From NCBI GenBank assembly GCA_028564925.1, contig CM053029.1, forward strand, positions 193,126,940 through 193,190,939: a DNA stretch of 64,000 bases. Reading direction: 5' to 3'. Source of the stretch: Lithobates sylvaticus. Its lineage: Eukaryota > Chordata > Amphibia > Anura > Ranidae. How positions within the stretch are numbered: position 1 is the stretch's first letter; each line of letters begins with the position of its first letter. The position numbers and the translations under genes are program-made. The notes below the pieces were generated by a model. The model searched no databases. It worked only from the letters and a program-made list of their open reading frames with translations, and had not been told where the DNA came from. Positions 1 to 12,414 of this stretch are shown in pieces.

Positions 1-1141
1 TTGGTCTATTTATTATTTTAAACTTTGGGGTGTCTGCAGCCCCATACATGGTTTAACTTATCCCTTTTCAGCAGCACATAAGAGTCCTCCTTATATACTT
101 TTTGCTGGTATGATTTTGGAGGGGAGGCAGCTTGCTCACCCCCTTCCCCTCCTTTCTGATTTGACAATTTTTTTTTAATTTCATTTTTGCCTGAGCAGGT
201 TCTATACATCATACAGATGCACCACTTTGCAGGCAGACTAAGGGGACCCCCCCACAAAAATTTAAAATACAATGTCCCCCGATGTAGATTCATCGTCAAT
301 CATGACAACGACACCACTGCTGACCCGAAAAAAAAAAGATCTAACATCAACGAAGGCTAACCAACTACTGCAGGCTCCATCGTTTGACAGTTCTTACATA
401 GTTAAGGGGCGGAGCCACCTGGTGACATCACTTGGTGGCACTGCCCCCTTGTGACATCACGGACCGGTGCCCCCCTGCCCCAAAGCATCCCCCCATGTTG
501 AGGGCATGTGGCCTGGTATGGTTCAGGAGGGGGGTGGCACTGCTCACTCATCCACCCTTTTCTGGCCTGCCAAACTGCATCCTCAGATAAGGGTCTGGTA
601 TAGATTTTGGGGGGACCCCCTGTCGTTTCTTCTTCAAATTTTGTCATGGGATTGCCCTTAAAATCCATGCCAGAGCCGAAGGGCTTGGTATGGATTGGGG
701 GGGGGGGCACCCTGTTTTTTTTTTCACATTTTTCTATTGCCAGCAATTTAAATGCCATTTTCTTCTTTAGAAATGTCAGTTTTGCTGCAGTAGGTTCGTT
801 CCATACATGGTACAGATGCTCAACTTTACAGGCAGACTAAGGTGGCCTCCCAGGCACTATATTTAAAGAGATTTTTCGTTTTTATTGTTTTACTTTAAGC
901 ATCATTAAAATCCCTGCTCCTTTAAAAACAATCTTTTTCAAAAGTATTTTTTTTGCATTGATACCCCTTCACCAGTACCCTTTTTATGGCCAATAACTTA
1001 TAAACCTTCAAAATGGGCAGATTTGATTTTTCACATTCAGGTCCCATTGACTTCAATGGTGTTAGATGTCCGGGTCCGAACTTTTGCTATGTTCGGGAGT
1101 TCTGGTGAGAACTGAACCAAGGGGTGTTTGGCCCATCTCTA
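1..1141. mobile_element. Truncated hAT element, one terminal part
   Basis: The segment ends at 1141 with GGCCCATCTCTA, a variant of the terminus of the large hAT element that ends at 22772 (GGCTCATCCCTA). The inner parts also correspond in order: a G-run after a 'cca.gcc.aaggg' stretch, a T-run near 710, 'atatttaaa' near 860, a 'gcatcattaaaat' block near 900, and the 'ggttctgg..aac.gaacc' block near 1100. The other end lies outside the window, so the length is unknown. I see no coding sequence; open frames here are short and low-complexity. It is a relative of the 5561-22772 family, not a recent duplicate, because the two differ at many positions. Confidence 0.7.
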
Positions 1142-1539
1142 GCTGTGGGTTGTGCAGATTTGGGGGTGGAGAAGTTAGTCATGGCAGCTGGTGGGTTTCA
1201 AGGTCCTAGAAGGTAGACAGTAGTGAATGTGAATAGCTTGGGACCCATCTTGGGTATGGCTGCCCCCAATTTGGTATGTTTATGGTAGTACCTGAGTACC
1301 TGATACTGTCTCCGAGTCGGTGTGGTGCTGCTAGAGTTCCAGTCAGGTCCCAGGCTGAGCTGTTAGCAGCAGCTTCAGTGTGGAGGTGGGACAGCTGACA
1401 ATGGAAGCCCCGTAGTAGGTCTATATGTGATATCACTACCCAGGCATTTACCAGCTGTTGTCAGCTTTCTCCTCCACACAGAATGCGGAGGTGGATCTAG
1501 GAACACATTAAAAGGTTAGCTAAGGCACAGATTTGTTAA

Positions 1540-1618
<79 letters not shown>

Positions 1619-3310
1619 GTAAAATCATAGGGGTCTATGACAGTCAAATAATAATCTAAAAGAGAAACCAATTTCAGAGTATAACTAGTAATTGTTGATC
1701 ACGTTCACCTTAATCCAGTTGCCATTAAATGCGTCAAAGTAGATATTGATTGTCCAAATTGTGTGGTAAATCTGACCTTGACTATAATCGAAAAAATAGG
1801 ACTTAGGGTATCACCACAGCACAGAGTGGTACTGTGGATACCAAGAAATATACATATGTGCCACATCCCAAAAATTTAGAAATATTGGAAAAAATGGTAC
1901 TGGACTTTATAGGCACTAAAATACAAAGTATTTTAAAAATATACATTTTATTACAGATTGATTAAAAAAGAACAACCAGACAAACAGTGATCTTTAAAAG
2001 GCTTTGCAATGTAAGAATTACTTATATACTATATCAGCACATAACCCATAAACCAAAAATTTATTCTGAAAAGATCATAAAGATGTCCTTGTTGAGACAA
2101 TTGTAATTGTACTAGCAGGCTTGGTACGAGTAGGTCAGAAATACAGAGGAGACAGAGGGCGTCTATAGGGATAAAGTGATAAGGGTCGGGTATGTATGTA
2201 TACAGTCACAAAAACTTTGTAACCATGAAGAAAATGTGTAACAGGACAAAAAAAATCAATTTTAAAGTATAAAAAAATAATAAGTAAAATGATTCAAACT
2301 TACAGTATACACAAACAACCAGGAGTAAGAATAATAGTAGAGGGATGTCCAAAGTATGGCAAATGTTACAGATATGTGTCATCACATGTATGACTGGTCT
2401 ATATAATCAATAATGGAAATGTATAGGGTTAATTGCTAAAGAGGTTGGAAGACATATGCACAGTATAAAGCACATATCATAGCTCAAGATTTTCTAACTT
2501 ACCCAGATCAATAGATAATGTGGAAGAAACCCTAGTTCCGCAGTGGCTACAAAAGTACAATTTTATGATACACTAAATAAAGGAGAGGCATAGAAAGCCT
2601 ATAAATCCTATACAACAATGGGAGCTTCAAGGCTTTTGAAAAAGATTAGTTCTCAGTAACTGCAGCGAAGGGGTGGTAATATATCCTGATCTATGAAAGA
2701 AAGGAACAATCCTACAGTCAAAAACATTTGTAACATGACTTCAAAACACTAGCGTAGAAGCCAAAGAAAACAAACACATACCATCAGTATAGAGCTGCAA
2801 AGTAACAACCACCGCCCAGGGGATCAGTCAGCATGGCGAAAGTGTAACAAATGGCGCCATTGCGCCCATTTAAATATACATCACATTGTGAAAGCGCCCC
2901 GTGAATGGCGTTCGCAGTGATGTCATACGATCGGACTGCAGGGTCATGCTCGATGCGGGCTACGCAAAGATGCAAGTTAATGATAGCAAATGAACCATGC
3001 AAAAGGACAATGCCACCTGGCTAAACCTCCATATACTACATCCCATAAGGCCAGGGGGTGATGGATGGTCATATATCACCACCCGCCGCGTCACTGCACC
3101 TGCCTCCAATATGCACAGTGGCCATAGCTGGACCATAAATGTGAAGAAGACAAACAACCAGCTTGGTTGAAACCATACACAAAGTTGGGGACACAGAGGA
3201 CCCCACACATACAGAGTTAGCAAAATATTATAAGAGGATTCTTGATCAACAATATCTAGTGTAACCAATAGGGAAAAATGATAAGATATATCCAAAAATT
3301 GGCACTATCT
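1142..3310. other. Gene-free DNA, probably old repeats
   Basis: No convincing reading frame or element boundary is visible. The stretch 2830-2960 is CpG-rich relative to its AT-rich surroundings (several 'gcg' and 'cg' steps), as in the core of other frog interspersed repeats, so part of this may be an unrecognised element. Confidence 0.4.
1541..1612. repeat. (TG)n/(TA)n microsatellite
   Basis: A short TG run passes into about 55 bases of perfect TA repeat. Confidence 0.95.
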
Positions 3311-3326
3311 GATATACAGAAACAAC

Positions 3327-4886
3327 AAAAAAGGAGACCCCCTAGGTTGGGACTTTACTTAAACCACCACATTAGACCAGAGTGTATAAAAGGTAGTTTT
3401 ATTAGAATATCTAAAAGAATGATCACCTATTGTCTGAAATAGGATACACAATGCAATATATTCACGATACAATACAGAAAAAATACTCAGTGAAGAACAA
3501 TACAAAAAATACATAAAGAAACAATACAAACAAAACCAGATTGGTAGCACTAGAACTCTCGTGGAGGTAAGATGCCCCCCAGAAAACCTGACGCGTTTAC
3601 AGTTCTTACAGTTATAGAACTTTCATCAGGGGTGGAGAGTAGTGGAGTTAGTGGTACAATTATCGCTCTAAAATGCAAAAAAGACATATCAGGGAAAAAA
3701 CATGCATAGGAGTAAGAAACAGTGTACAAGGCGGCAAAAGAGGACACTGGCCCTCATATCTTTGTATCCTCCATTACCCTCATCGTCAGAAAAAATAAAT
3801 AAATGAAAAAAACAAAAAAATCAAGTATTCAAAATGATCAAACAGCAAAGTACACTTGATAGGAGTATAAGCATATATATATACGATATATATGTGTATA
3901 GCTATACACTTTTCACTGCATGTATTACACAAAACAATAAATAAATAAATAAATAATCATATTGCAACGTACCACAATGGAGCAGACAGCCAAATATGGG
4001 ATGAGTTTCCAAGAAACGGAGCGAGATATATACACCTCCTAAATACCGCTAGATTTCTGATATGAGGTCGTATATATAAGGCCGATTAATTGAATATTAG
4101 GTATCCCACGTGTGTAGGTCCACTATAGTTTTCTATGGGTCTAAGAGGTAAGATAAATTAAAAAATAGAAAAGACATAATAAATTGAAATAAAATAAAAT
4201 AAAAAGAATAAATTAAATGAATAAAGACTCTCAAGATTCCCACACACCCAGTGTGATACAAAAGAGGGAGGGAGGGAGAGTGGGGATACATACCAGGCCA
4301 GGAGAGAGAAAGAACACACCACCCCAAAATGTAAGGGGGGGGGGGAAGGGGAAAGAGAGAGCAAGGAGATGACCAAAAAGGGGGAAATGCGTCCTTATGT
4401 TTATTAGAAGAGCCATTGTGGATTTATTCAGGGGGCCACCGCCAAAAAATGTATGGCAAGGGGGGGACAGATGGAAAAGGAACCACATATATCCCCAAGA
4501 TTGAATAGCCATGCTTACAGACAAACCATAAGAGGAAAGACAGAGGGAGTTTCTTGTAGGGAGTATACTTACCCTTGCGGGCACAGGTATGCAGCTAACA
4601 ATGTCCCAGAGCACAAAAAACCTCAAGGCAGATGTGGGGTGAACTAAAATATGTAGTTCATCCAGACAGTCGGATAAATATCCAGTAAGGAAAAAGTGTG
4701 CAGATGTATATGGCTGCAATAACCTAAGGGTAATAAAAATAACGATGACAAGGCTGGACTGTGCCTATAAGTCTCTCCAGAGAGACATAGCTGGATATAA
4801 GTGGCCACAATGACTTACCCGTGTGTGTAGTCCCAAATGGGAAAAAAGGGGGAGTGACAGAGACGGAGTCCCTATAGCGGTGTGCT
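3327..4886 (-). repeat. Left inverted arm of palindromic element
   Basis: The reverse complement of this stretch matches 22813-24360 nearly base for base, with small length changes in simple runs. Both arms contain the same open frame of about 160 codons (4231-4719 minus; 22980-23462 plus). It is rich in aromatic residues and resembles no family I know, so I treat it as a by-product of base composition. An AATAAA-like signal (ctaataaaactac on the minus strand near 3390-3410) lies outward of the ribozyme motif. Confidence 0.9.
3588..3634 (-). ncRNA. Hammerhead-like ribozyme motif, left arm
   Basis: On the minus strand the order is CTGATGA (3629-3623), a hairpin AGTTCT/AGAACT, the GAAA-box region, ACGCGT, then GTC with its C at 3590. 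The flanks CCC and AGG can start stem I. The box after stem II reads GTAAAC here, against GGAAAC in the right arm, so the position equivalent to the catalytic G12 is not G. I expect this copy to be inactive. The motif is seen directly; activity is inference. Confidence 0.6.
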
Positions 4887-5552
4887 ATCTAATATCATTC
4901 TAAAATCTTTTTGAAATCATTTTGAAATCATCTAGTTTTGATTCCAATTATAAGTATGTTTGACATCTCCTCTTTCTCCTCTGAGTCCTCTACTGCCCAC
5001 TGTCACTCTCCATGATTTTATATGAGGTATTATATACTAGATGGCTTGAGATATAGTTGGGGATGAGTTTTCTATAAACATATGAATATGGGCACTGGGG
5101 TATTGTTAATACAATGTATTGGGTTTTCCTATATTGGTAAATAAACTCCGGGTTTTTTTTCTAGGTCTGAATATTAGAGTAATATACCTATGTAGTTTTT
5201 CTATGTTTCTGAGGTAGATGATTACTTTTTCACATAAGTGGTTAAGCCCGACCCGTGGTCTGTGTTGGGATTTTCATTCTCCACTCACGGCGTATGCATT
5301 GTTGGGTTGGCATTCAGGTCTACTGACCTGCGTGCGCACCTATGTGTCACACTGAACTGTTCCGTCGCATCGCAATATTCTCCGTTAGCCTATGCGCATG
5401 CGCGGATATCCGTGCTCTATGCGCATGCGCCTGGGACGATATTGCGCTTGCGCGCACACACCATCCCTCACATACCATCATCGGAGGTACAACCTCCCCA
5501 GTCGCACCATAGACAGCGTCACTAGATGACGCTCTATGCTGCGCCACATTTA
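4887..5552. other. Single-copy centre of the palindromic element, CpG-rich
   Basis: The stretch lies between the inner ends of the arms; the rest of the centre is 22781-22812 beyond the hAT. From 5300 to 5530 it is dense in CG and in the alternating motif tgcgcatgcgc, against an AT-rich surrounding. It could be a promoter for the element. No coding frame is convincing. Confidence 0.5.
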
Positions 5553-5571
5553 TTGCTATATAGGGATGGGC

Positions 5572-5611
5572 CCGGTGCTCGATTCGATCCCACGTTCGAA
5601 TCGAGCACCGG
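5572..5611. repeat. Subterminal hairpin of the hAT
   Basis: CCGGTGCTCGATTCGA (5572-5587) and TCGAATCGAGCACCGG (5596-5611) are perfect inverted repeats around an 8-base loop, starting 11 bp inside the terminus. In hAT elements subterminal repeats are transposase binding sites; that role is inferred here. Confidence 0.8.
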
Positions 5612-5722
5612 CCGTTCGCTCGCTCGGCGAGCCCAGAACTATTTTGGCCATTCGCATCCCATTCGTGTGATGCGAGCGCCCCCGCAATGCATTGCGGCCG
5701 GCGCAGTGCATTGCTGACTGAT

Positions 5723-5863
5723 GATTGGCCAAGCATGCACTGTGACCCCGCATGCTTGGCCAATCACAGCGCCGGAAACTAGGAGAGCAATAATTGGCTA
5801 CAGGCAGGACGCCTGTAGCCAATAAAAGCTCAGGGGCTTTAGTACACGCCCCACCATATAAAA
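5723..5863 (+). promoter_or_regulatory. Palindromic CCAAT/TATA promoter of the hAT
   Basis: Two perfect inverted repeats stand in a row: GATTGGCCAAGCATGC at 5723-5738 with its complement at 5750-5765, and ATTGGCTACAGGC at 5793-5805 with its complement at 5811-5823. Each arm contains an ATTGG/CCAAT box, so there are four, facing both ways. A TATAAAA box follows at 5857-5863, and the DNA is CpG-rich. It most likely drives the transposase, whose start is 9.7 kb away now but was about 2.3 kb away before the Harbinger insertion. Confidence 0.65.
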
Positions 5864-6189
5864 GGCCGCCACGCCGTCGGTCCAGGTCACATGTGTTCCG
5901 GCTTTAGGGAGAGCAGTCTGCTGATTCATTTGCTTCTTTGCTTGATTGCTATTTCTTTGCTAAACCATTGCTACCTCAGTCAGTCATCATTACTGATCAT
6001 TCATTGCTGCTGATTGCACAGTGAGTGTGATATTAGCTTCTGCTGGGGATTAGTCTGGTGTGTGCGTGCTGTTAGTACAGCATAGCAGTAGCACAAATCG
6101 CAGTGCTGTTAGAACAGCATTGCACCCCAACTTCTGTCCCAACCTTCTGTCCCATCCCAGGCAGGGATTTATAGGAGCCATATTGTGTT

Positions 6190-7521
6190 TGAGGCAGCAC
6201 ACATAGGTCCTATATTTTCTTGTCAGCAGCACACATAGTACCTATAGTGTGTTTGTGTCATCACCCATAGGACTTATAGTGTGTTTGTGGCAGCACACAT
6301 AGGTCCTATATTTCCTTTTCAGCAGCACACATAGTACCAATAGTGTGTTTGTGTCAGCACCAATAGGACTTATAGTGTGTTTGTGGCAGCACACATAGGT
6401 CCTATAATTTCTTGTCAGCAGCACACATAGTACCTATAGTGTGTTTGTGTCAGCACCCATAGGACTTATAGTGTGTTTGTGGCAGCACACATAGGTCCTA
6501 TATTTCCTTTTCAGCAGCACACATAGTACCTATAGTGTGTTTGTGTCAGCACCCATAGGACTTATAGTGTGTTTGTGGCAGCACACATAGGTCCTATATT
6601 TTCTTGTCAGCAGCACACATAGTACCTATAGTGTGTTTGTGTCAGCACCCATAGGACTTATAGTGTGTTTGTGGCAGCACACATAGGTCCTATATTTTCT
6701 TGTCAGCAGCACACATAGTACCTATAGTGTGTTTGTGTCAGCACCCATAGGACTTTTAGTGTGTTTGTGGCAGCACACATAGGTCCTATATTTTCGTGTC
6801 AGCAGCACACATAGTACCTATAGTGTGTTTGTGTCAGCACCCATAGGACTTATAGTGTGTTTGTGGCAGCACACATAGGTCCTATATTTCCTTGTCAGCA
6901 GCACACATAGTACCTATAGTGTGTTTGTGTCAGCACCCATAGGACTTATAGTGTGTTTGTGGCAGCACACATAGGTCCTATATTTCCTTTTCAGCAGCAC
7001 ACATAGTACCTATAGTGTGTTTGTGTCAGCACCCATAGGACTTATAGTGTGTTTGTGGCAGCACACATAGGTCCTATATTTTCTTGTCAGCAGCACACAT
7101 AGTACCTATAGTGTGTTTGTGTCAGCACCCATAGGACTTATAGTGTGTTTGTGGCAGCACACATAGGTCCTATATTTTCTTGTCAGCAGCACACATAGTA
7201 CCTATAGTGTGTTTGTGTCAGCACCCATAGGACTTTTAGTGTGTTTGTGGCAGCACACATAGGTCCTATATTTTCGTGTCAGCAGCACACATAGTACCTA
7301 TAGTGTGTTTGTGTCAGCACCCATAGGACTTATAGTGTGTTTGTGGCAGCACACATAGGTCCTATATTTCCTTGTCAGCAGCACACATAGTACCTATAGT
7401 GTGTTTGTGTCAGCACCCATAGGACTTATAGTGTGTTTGTGGCAGCACACATAGGTCCTATATTTTCTTGTCAGCAGCACACATAGTACCTATAGTGTGT
7501 TTGCGTCAGCACCCATAGGAC
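6190..7521. repeat. 96-bp tandem array, first part
   Basis: The unit contains two related halves of about 48 bp (tagtgtgtttgtgtcagcac and tagtgtgtttgtggcagcac). Successive 'gtacc' landmarks at 6238, 6334, 6430 and 6526 give a period of 96 bp, with about 14 units here. Diagnostic variants recur 480 bp apart (for example ttttcgtgtc at 6790 and 7270, and gacttttagt at 6751 and 7231), so a five-unit block was duplicated recently. The array continues at 14875 beyond the Harbinger. Confidence 0.95.
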
Positions 7522-8030
7522 TTATGCCCCATACACACGGTCGGATTTTCCGAGGACCAGTTCCGTCGGATCATGTCCGTCGGACTTTGTCCGATGTTGG
7601 TGTTGTGTACACACGGTCGGACAACGTTGTCGGAATTTCCGGTCTGCAAGAACGTCGTGACGTAAGTCGTCTTCCACGGGACTAGAAAAGGGAAGTTCAG
7701 CACCACGTCCTGCACCCGTTGGGCTCCTTCTGCTGATCCCGTGTTTATCGCGAGTTAGTTGAAGTTTGGGGACTTACGATTTGCGCTTCTCAGTTTTGTC
7801 ACTCAGATCGTTACTGCTCTTCAGTTTGTGCTTGTCGTGCGTATATGTTTATTAGTGCGTGTAGTCTGTTCGCATTTGTTGGTCATTGCGGCCTATATCT
7901 TGATATAGGACGCTTTGATTTGCACTGCTTATTGTCTGCTCGTTTCTGGTATTCATTTCGTTCTTTCAGGCCTTGCTGTTTATCGGTGCTTTCTGTTTGT
8001 CCGTTCTGACCAGCCGACCGTTTGTGAGCG

Positions 8031-9939
8031 ATGTTTCCCGTACGTACTCGTCGCCGAGGTTCGTGCTGTACGCAGAATTGGTGTCGGGCTTTTAGCTTTG
8101 AGCCAAGACCCGTCCATGAACAGAGTGACGAGGAGTATGTGGACCAAGAATTGGTTGCTTCAGCGTGATCAGTTCTCGCACATGCCTTTGCTTCGTGAGA
8201 TCCGGGAGAATAATCCTGATGATTTCAGGAACTTTCTCCGGATGACGGACCCTGTTTTTCACCGTCTTTTGGCTTTGCTGACCCCTTTTATCAGCTGGCA
8301 GGATACCTGCATGAGACAAGCCATCACTCCGGAGCAGAGGCTTGTTGCTACGTTGAGGCGACAGGGAGAAGCCTTCAGGATTTGAAGTTCTCCTCAGGTA
8401 TCTCTCCCCAGGCCCTGGGAATCATTATTCCAGAGACCTGTTCTGCCATCATCCAGGTCCTGCAGGAGGACTATATTAAGGTAACATTTCTACTTTACTA
8501 TTCCCTTCTATGTATGCTCTGTTTGCTAATGTCTTGTATTTTTGCCCTCCTTCCCTAATTACCATGATTGCAATATGCTCTAAAATGCTGTGCCCCTTTT
8601 CTCCTTCATGCATTTTTCCCTTCACTTACCTCCCCAGCATGCTCTTCTGGCCCAATAGACACCTATGGCCTAGTCACTTAAGCAATGTATTTTTTATGCT
8701 GCATAGTATTGTTTTCCTGGCTCCATACTTTCCATTAGCTCTTTTTTTGGCTTTTTTCCCTCCTATTAGCTTGCTAGGTAATTGCAGAATGTCAAAATGT
8801 GCTTCCCTTTTTTTTTGGGGGGGGGGGGGGGGGATTTGGAATGTTCTTTTATCTTTCCTGTGGGCTGCCAATAGTGTTAAGTAAGGAGGGTCTGGCCAAA
8901 CTAGCACACATTATTGAGCCATTTGGCAATCAATGAAGTGCAGAGGGTTACCTGTCCAACCCCCCCCCCCAAACCCCTAGTTATTGTCAATGGCCCATCA
9001 GAAGTGGGGGGGTTGATGGGGGGTGAGTAATCTGCTAGGGGGACCCTCTATTTTTCGGTGCAAATACTTTCCATCTTAAAATGTAAAAGTCTGATCTTGT
9101 TCCAAGATGTTTAGTGTCTAATCTGCTTGCAATGTTTATGTGCAAAGTGACTAATTATTTTTTTCTTGTTTCACTCCACAGTTCCCTTCCACGCCACAGG
9201 AATGGCAGACTGTGGCCTCCCACTTTGCCAGCCGTTGGGACTTTCCTAACTGCGGAGGTGCAATTGATGGGAAACACGTCCGCATCGTCCCCCCCCCAAC
9301 TCGGGGTCCTACTATTATAATTATAAGGGGTTTAATAGTGTAGTGATGTTGGCGGTGGTGTCGGCGACATACGATTTTTTGTATGTGGACGTGGGGATGA
9401 ACGGCCGGATCTCGGATGGTGGTGCCATTGCGCACACGGAGTTCTACTAGCGTCTCCAAAGTGGCAGTCCATGCTTGCCACTTCCAGAGGAGAATGCTGA
9501 AGGACTCCACTTCGTCTTTGTCGCAGATGAAGCGTTTGCGCTGACTCCCCATCTGATGAGGCCCTTCCCGATGAGGACCCTCACCCCAGACCAGAGGGTC
9601 TTCAATTACAGGCTGTCGAGAGCCCGCAGAGTGGTGGAGAACACCTTCGGGATCCTGGCCAGCCGCTTCCGCCTGTTTTTGACGGCGATTAACTTGGCGG
9701 AATACAAACTCAACCACATAGTTCTTGCCTGTTGCATATTGCACAACTTTTTGAAAAGACACAACAGCAACTATGTGGTGCCCGTTGGCCCAGATGTGGA
9801 GGGCCCTTCCTATGCCGACCTCACAGCCCTTCAAGCGGCACGTCCAGGCTTGCCCCCTCTAAATGCCCGCGAGGTCCGCAAGCAATATATGGAGTACTTT
9901 GTGGGTAGGGGGGCCATTGCTCTGCCTGACGATGTGTGA
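8031..9939 (+). pseudogene. Harbinger DDE transposase, two exons, damaged
   Basis: This is the nuclease gene of the Harbinger element. Exon 1 (start taken at 8031, matching the ATG of the second copy at 53516) carries the N-terminal region with 'NWLLQRDQFSHM' and 'NNPDDFRNFLRMTDPVF', ending at a GTAACA donor near 8480. The acceptor is CACAG at 9180. Exon 2 holds the catalytic signatures: 'CGGAIDGKHVRI' (first Asp), 'YDFLYVDVG' and 'RISDGG' (second Asp region), 'VVENTFGILASRFRLF' (Glu), ending 'YMEYFVGRGAIALPDDV'. The frame shifts near 8050, near 8360 and near 9290, and an in-frame TAG lies near 9449, so this copy should not make transposase. The layout matches HARBI1-like proteins. An AATAAA follows at 9951. 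Confidence 0.85.
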
Positions 9940-10247
9940 GAGGCATTTTTAAATAAATATATTTTTTAAACAAACCTATGATTTCTTGTCATTTCCGTAT
10001 TATTGCTTATTTGAGCTAGAAATTTTGGCCCTTTATCTTCAACAGTGGGAATGCACTTTCTGGGCAAAAGGAGGTAACAGTCTCTTCTTTCCAAAAATAA
10101 TCTTCTCATGTTGTGTGTGTGATACCTAATCTTTTGTCTAGAGAAGGTTTGTAGTGCATAACTGACACCCAAAATACACCTTTTCATCACCATGTCAGAC
10201 ATGTGTGTATTCCCAAAAATGGTGTGCTACGTGTTTTCGTACAAAGC

Positions 10248-10373
10248 ACTGTGGGTGTCATTTACATAAGTCAAATCCACTATGCACTACAAGTGCACTG
10301 CAAAAGTGCCCTGGAAAATACACTTGCAGTGCAAACTGGAATTGCCTTTAGTAAATAACACCCATTGCCCCCC
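10248..10373. mobile_element. Short inverted-repeat element inside the Harbinger
   Basis: Ends GGGTGTCATTTAC and TAGTAAATAACACCC form an inverted repeat around a core of 'aagtgcact' palindromes. The same element sits at the matching place in the second Harbinger (about 48178-48291), so it predates the split of the two copies. Confidence 0.7.
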
Positions 10374-10770
10374 AAATCCTTTACATTTGACATACATAAT
10401 GCTTTTGTGTTTTTAAATAAGGAAGCCACACATTTAGAAAATTAAAAAAGTTTACTTGCAACACATTCACAAGTGCGTTTCCAAACTTCTTGGCAAAACT
10501 GACAAGATCTTGGTTCTTTCGAACATTGTTTACTAACATTCCGCATTTGTTAAAACCAGGCATGGAGCAAAACAGAACATAGGAACTTGCAAAGTTCAAC
10601 TTTCTAAAGTGAAGACAAGATCAGACATGACTATATGTTCAAAGTGTGTTTGATCTTGCCTTCATCACATGGGGTGTCACCCCTGGAAACTGGAAATTTA
10701 GAACATGCAAACAATTTGGGTCTGAAAATGGACATTAGATGGTAAAACACATGCGTAGAATGTTCAAAAG

Positions 10771-10907
10771 TGCCATTTACCATCATGGGGATCAATGGAC
10801 GTGTTTTGAGGGTGCAACCCCTTCACCACACCCACTTTAGTAGTTAGTAAAGTGGTTGCACCCCCAAAAAAACGTTGTCATTCATCCACCATGATGGGAG
10901 CTAGCAC
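10771..10907. repeat. Conserved long hairpin between convergent Harbinger genes
   Basis: Arms 10771-10820 and 10854-10907 pair imperfectly (the inner end is gggtgcaaccc with ggttgcaccccc; the outer end is ccatcatggg with ccatgatggg). The same hairpin is kept at 47610-47749 in the other Harbinger. It lies 3' to both the transposase and Myb-like genes. It may be an old nested short element or a structured 3' signal. Confidence 0.7.
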
Positions 10908-11011
10908 ATGTGGACACAATGTGTGCATGTTCCAAATTTCACACAGTTCTTAAGTAGCAAATGTTGTCACAAACAGCCACAAATGTGTGTTATTAATTAC
11001 TTGGTGCGTTT

Positions 11012-12361
11012 TCAGATTTTCCCTAAAACATCAATGATGTTCTTCAATTTTTGTTGAACATCATTGATGTTTTGCTTTATCTCATCTAGATCTCGATTGC
11101 AGACCATTATATCCCCGATGAGTACGTGTGCACTTTCAGTGGTAAAGTGCGATTCTTCTTCCACAACATCCACGGCACCTAAAAAAACCAACAAAAAAAA
11201 AATGTCTCTTGGAAATGAGGCAGGCATACATTGATTAGCTTACCAGTAGCTGTGTTCTCCCACACTCACCTGTTGTGGTGACAAGTTCTCCAACTTCTAT
11301 GATCTCTCCTTCCTCCTCCTCCTCCTCTGCTTCTGGTCTTTCCCCTTCTTTGAGAGGTGTGGGTTTTCTGGTTTCCTCAGACGTCCCGAGTTTTCGTTCC
11401 CCTATGAGAATGTACAAAAGGAAGATTTAGCACCACAATCTATTGAGGGCAGAAATAGGAAATGTCAAACATTGCTTGAAAGTGAGGGACAATATTTTTG
11501 GTTGGCCAGTTACAAATGACAACAACATGAATGTAGTCACTTTGTAAAGGTGCTAAACTTACTAGCTTTTTGGTCGAAGTTTGTCTGATGGAGACACCCC
11601 TCTAGTATCCACTGGAGCACATGTGTGGAAAAGCATAATAAAAAGGGGGTTTGGGTGTCCCAGCACTAGTGCTCTAGAGTCCAGATGGGTAAACAGCTAC
11701 TGAGTGACCTCTCCTTTACATTGAATAAATTAGCTTGACATTCTTGATGACATCTCTATTGAGAACAAACTTCCTTTCACTAAAAACTTCACCAAACATC
11801 GTATTATAAGTGGCCGAACGATCGAGGTTGAGTACGGTCGAATGGACACACACGAACATGACACTGGCAGAAAGATCGAGGTTGAGTACGATCGAATGCA
11901 CAGACGAACATGAAAGTGGCCATTTTCTAATGTACAACATTGAAAAAATACAAACACATGGAGCAGTATGCAAGCAAAAAATCAAACACAAAACACAACT
12001 ACTTACTTTTTTGAAGAACTCGCTTGATCTTTCTGTACTGATCGGGCTCCCTCAGTTTCAGGTCTGACCAGCGTTTCCTCAGTTGCTCCTTGGATCGTTG
12101 TACCCCAAAATGATTGTACAGCCTCCTCACAACTTTAGACATGATCTTGGCCTTGCGGACATTGGGGTTGAGGTAAGGCCCATACTTCCCATCATAGTCG
12201 CTCCTCTTTAATATGTCCACCATCTCCAACATTTCTCCAAATGACATATTGGAGGCCTTGAATTTCAGGCTCCGGGATCGGGACGTTTCTGCCTCCGGCC
12301 TTTCCTCGTCCTCCTCCTCGTTGGTGTAATATTTGGGGCGCACCTGCTGTGTCCCCGCCAT
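11012..12361 (-). CDS. Myb/SANT-like accessory protein of Harbinger, three exons, apparently intact
   Basis: Exon 1 runs 12361-12007 (GTAAGT donor), exon 2 11401-11270 (acceptor CATAG, donor GTGAGT), exon 3 11178-11012 (acceptor TTTAG). Phases join cleanly to 654 nt, 217 residues and a stop. Exon 1 encodes an acidic start ('NEEEDEERPEAE') and a helical DNA-binding-like part with 'PYLNPNVRKAKIMSKVVRRL' and 'SKEQLRKRWSDLKLREPDQY', the K/R-W-x-DL pattern of Myb/SANT/trihelix domains. Exon 2 is Glu-rich. Exon 3 ends in a probable coiled coil ('NINDVQQKLKNIIDVLGKI'). In characterised Harbingers the Myb-like partner helps nuclear import of the transposase and its binding at the ends. The exon 2-3 part is also kept in the second copy (47200-47507). 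Family assignment rests on pattern only. Confidence 0.75.
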
Positions 12362-12414
12362 GTGCTCTCCCCACTGCGCCGTAAAGAGAAGGGGTGGGGA
12401 ATAGACGAGAAAGA

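Noticed and set aside
4231-4719. Open frame of 162 codons on the minus strand, nearly repeated at 22980-23462
   Set aside because: It is shared only because the two arms are inverted copies. The peptide is low-complexity, matches no family I know, and lacks a recognisable start context or domain.
6242-7524. Possible CRISPR-like or regulatory repeat array
   Set aside because: The units are contiguous, with no unique spacers, and the context is a vertebrate transposon.
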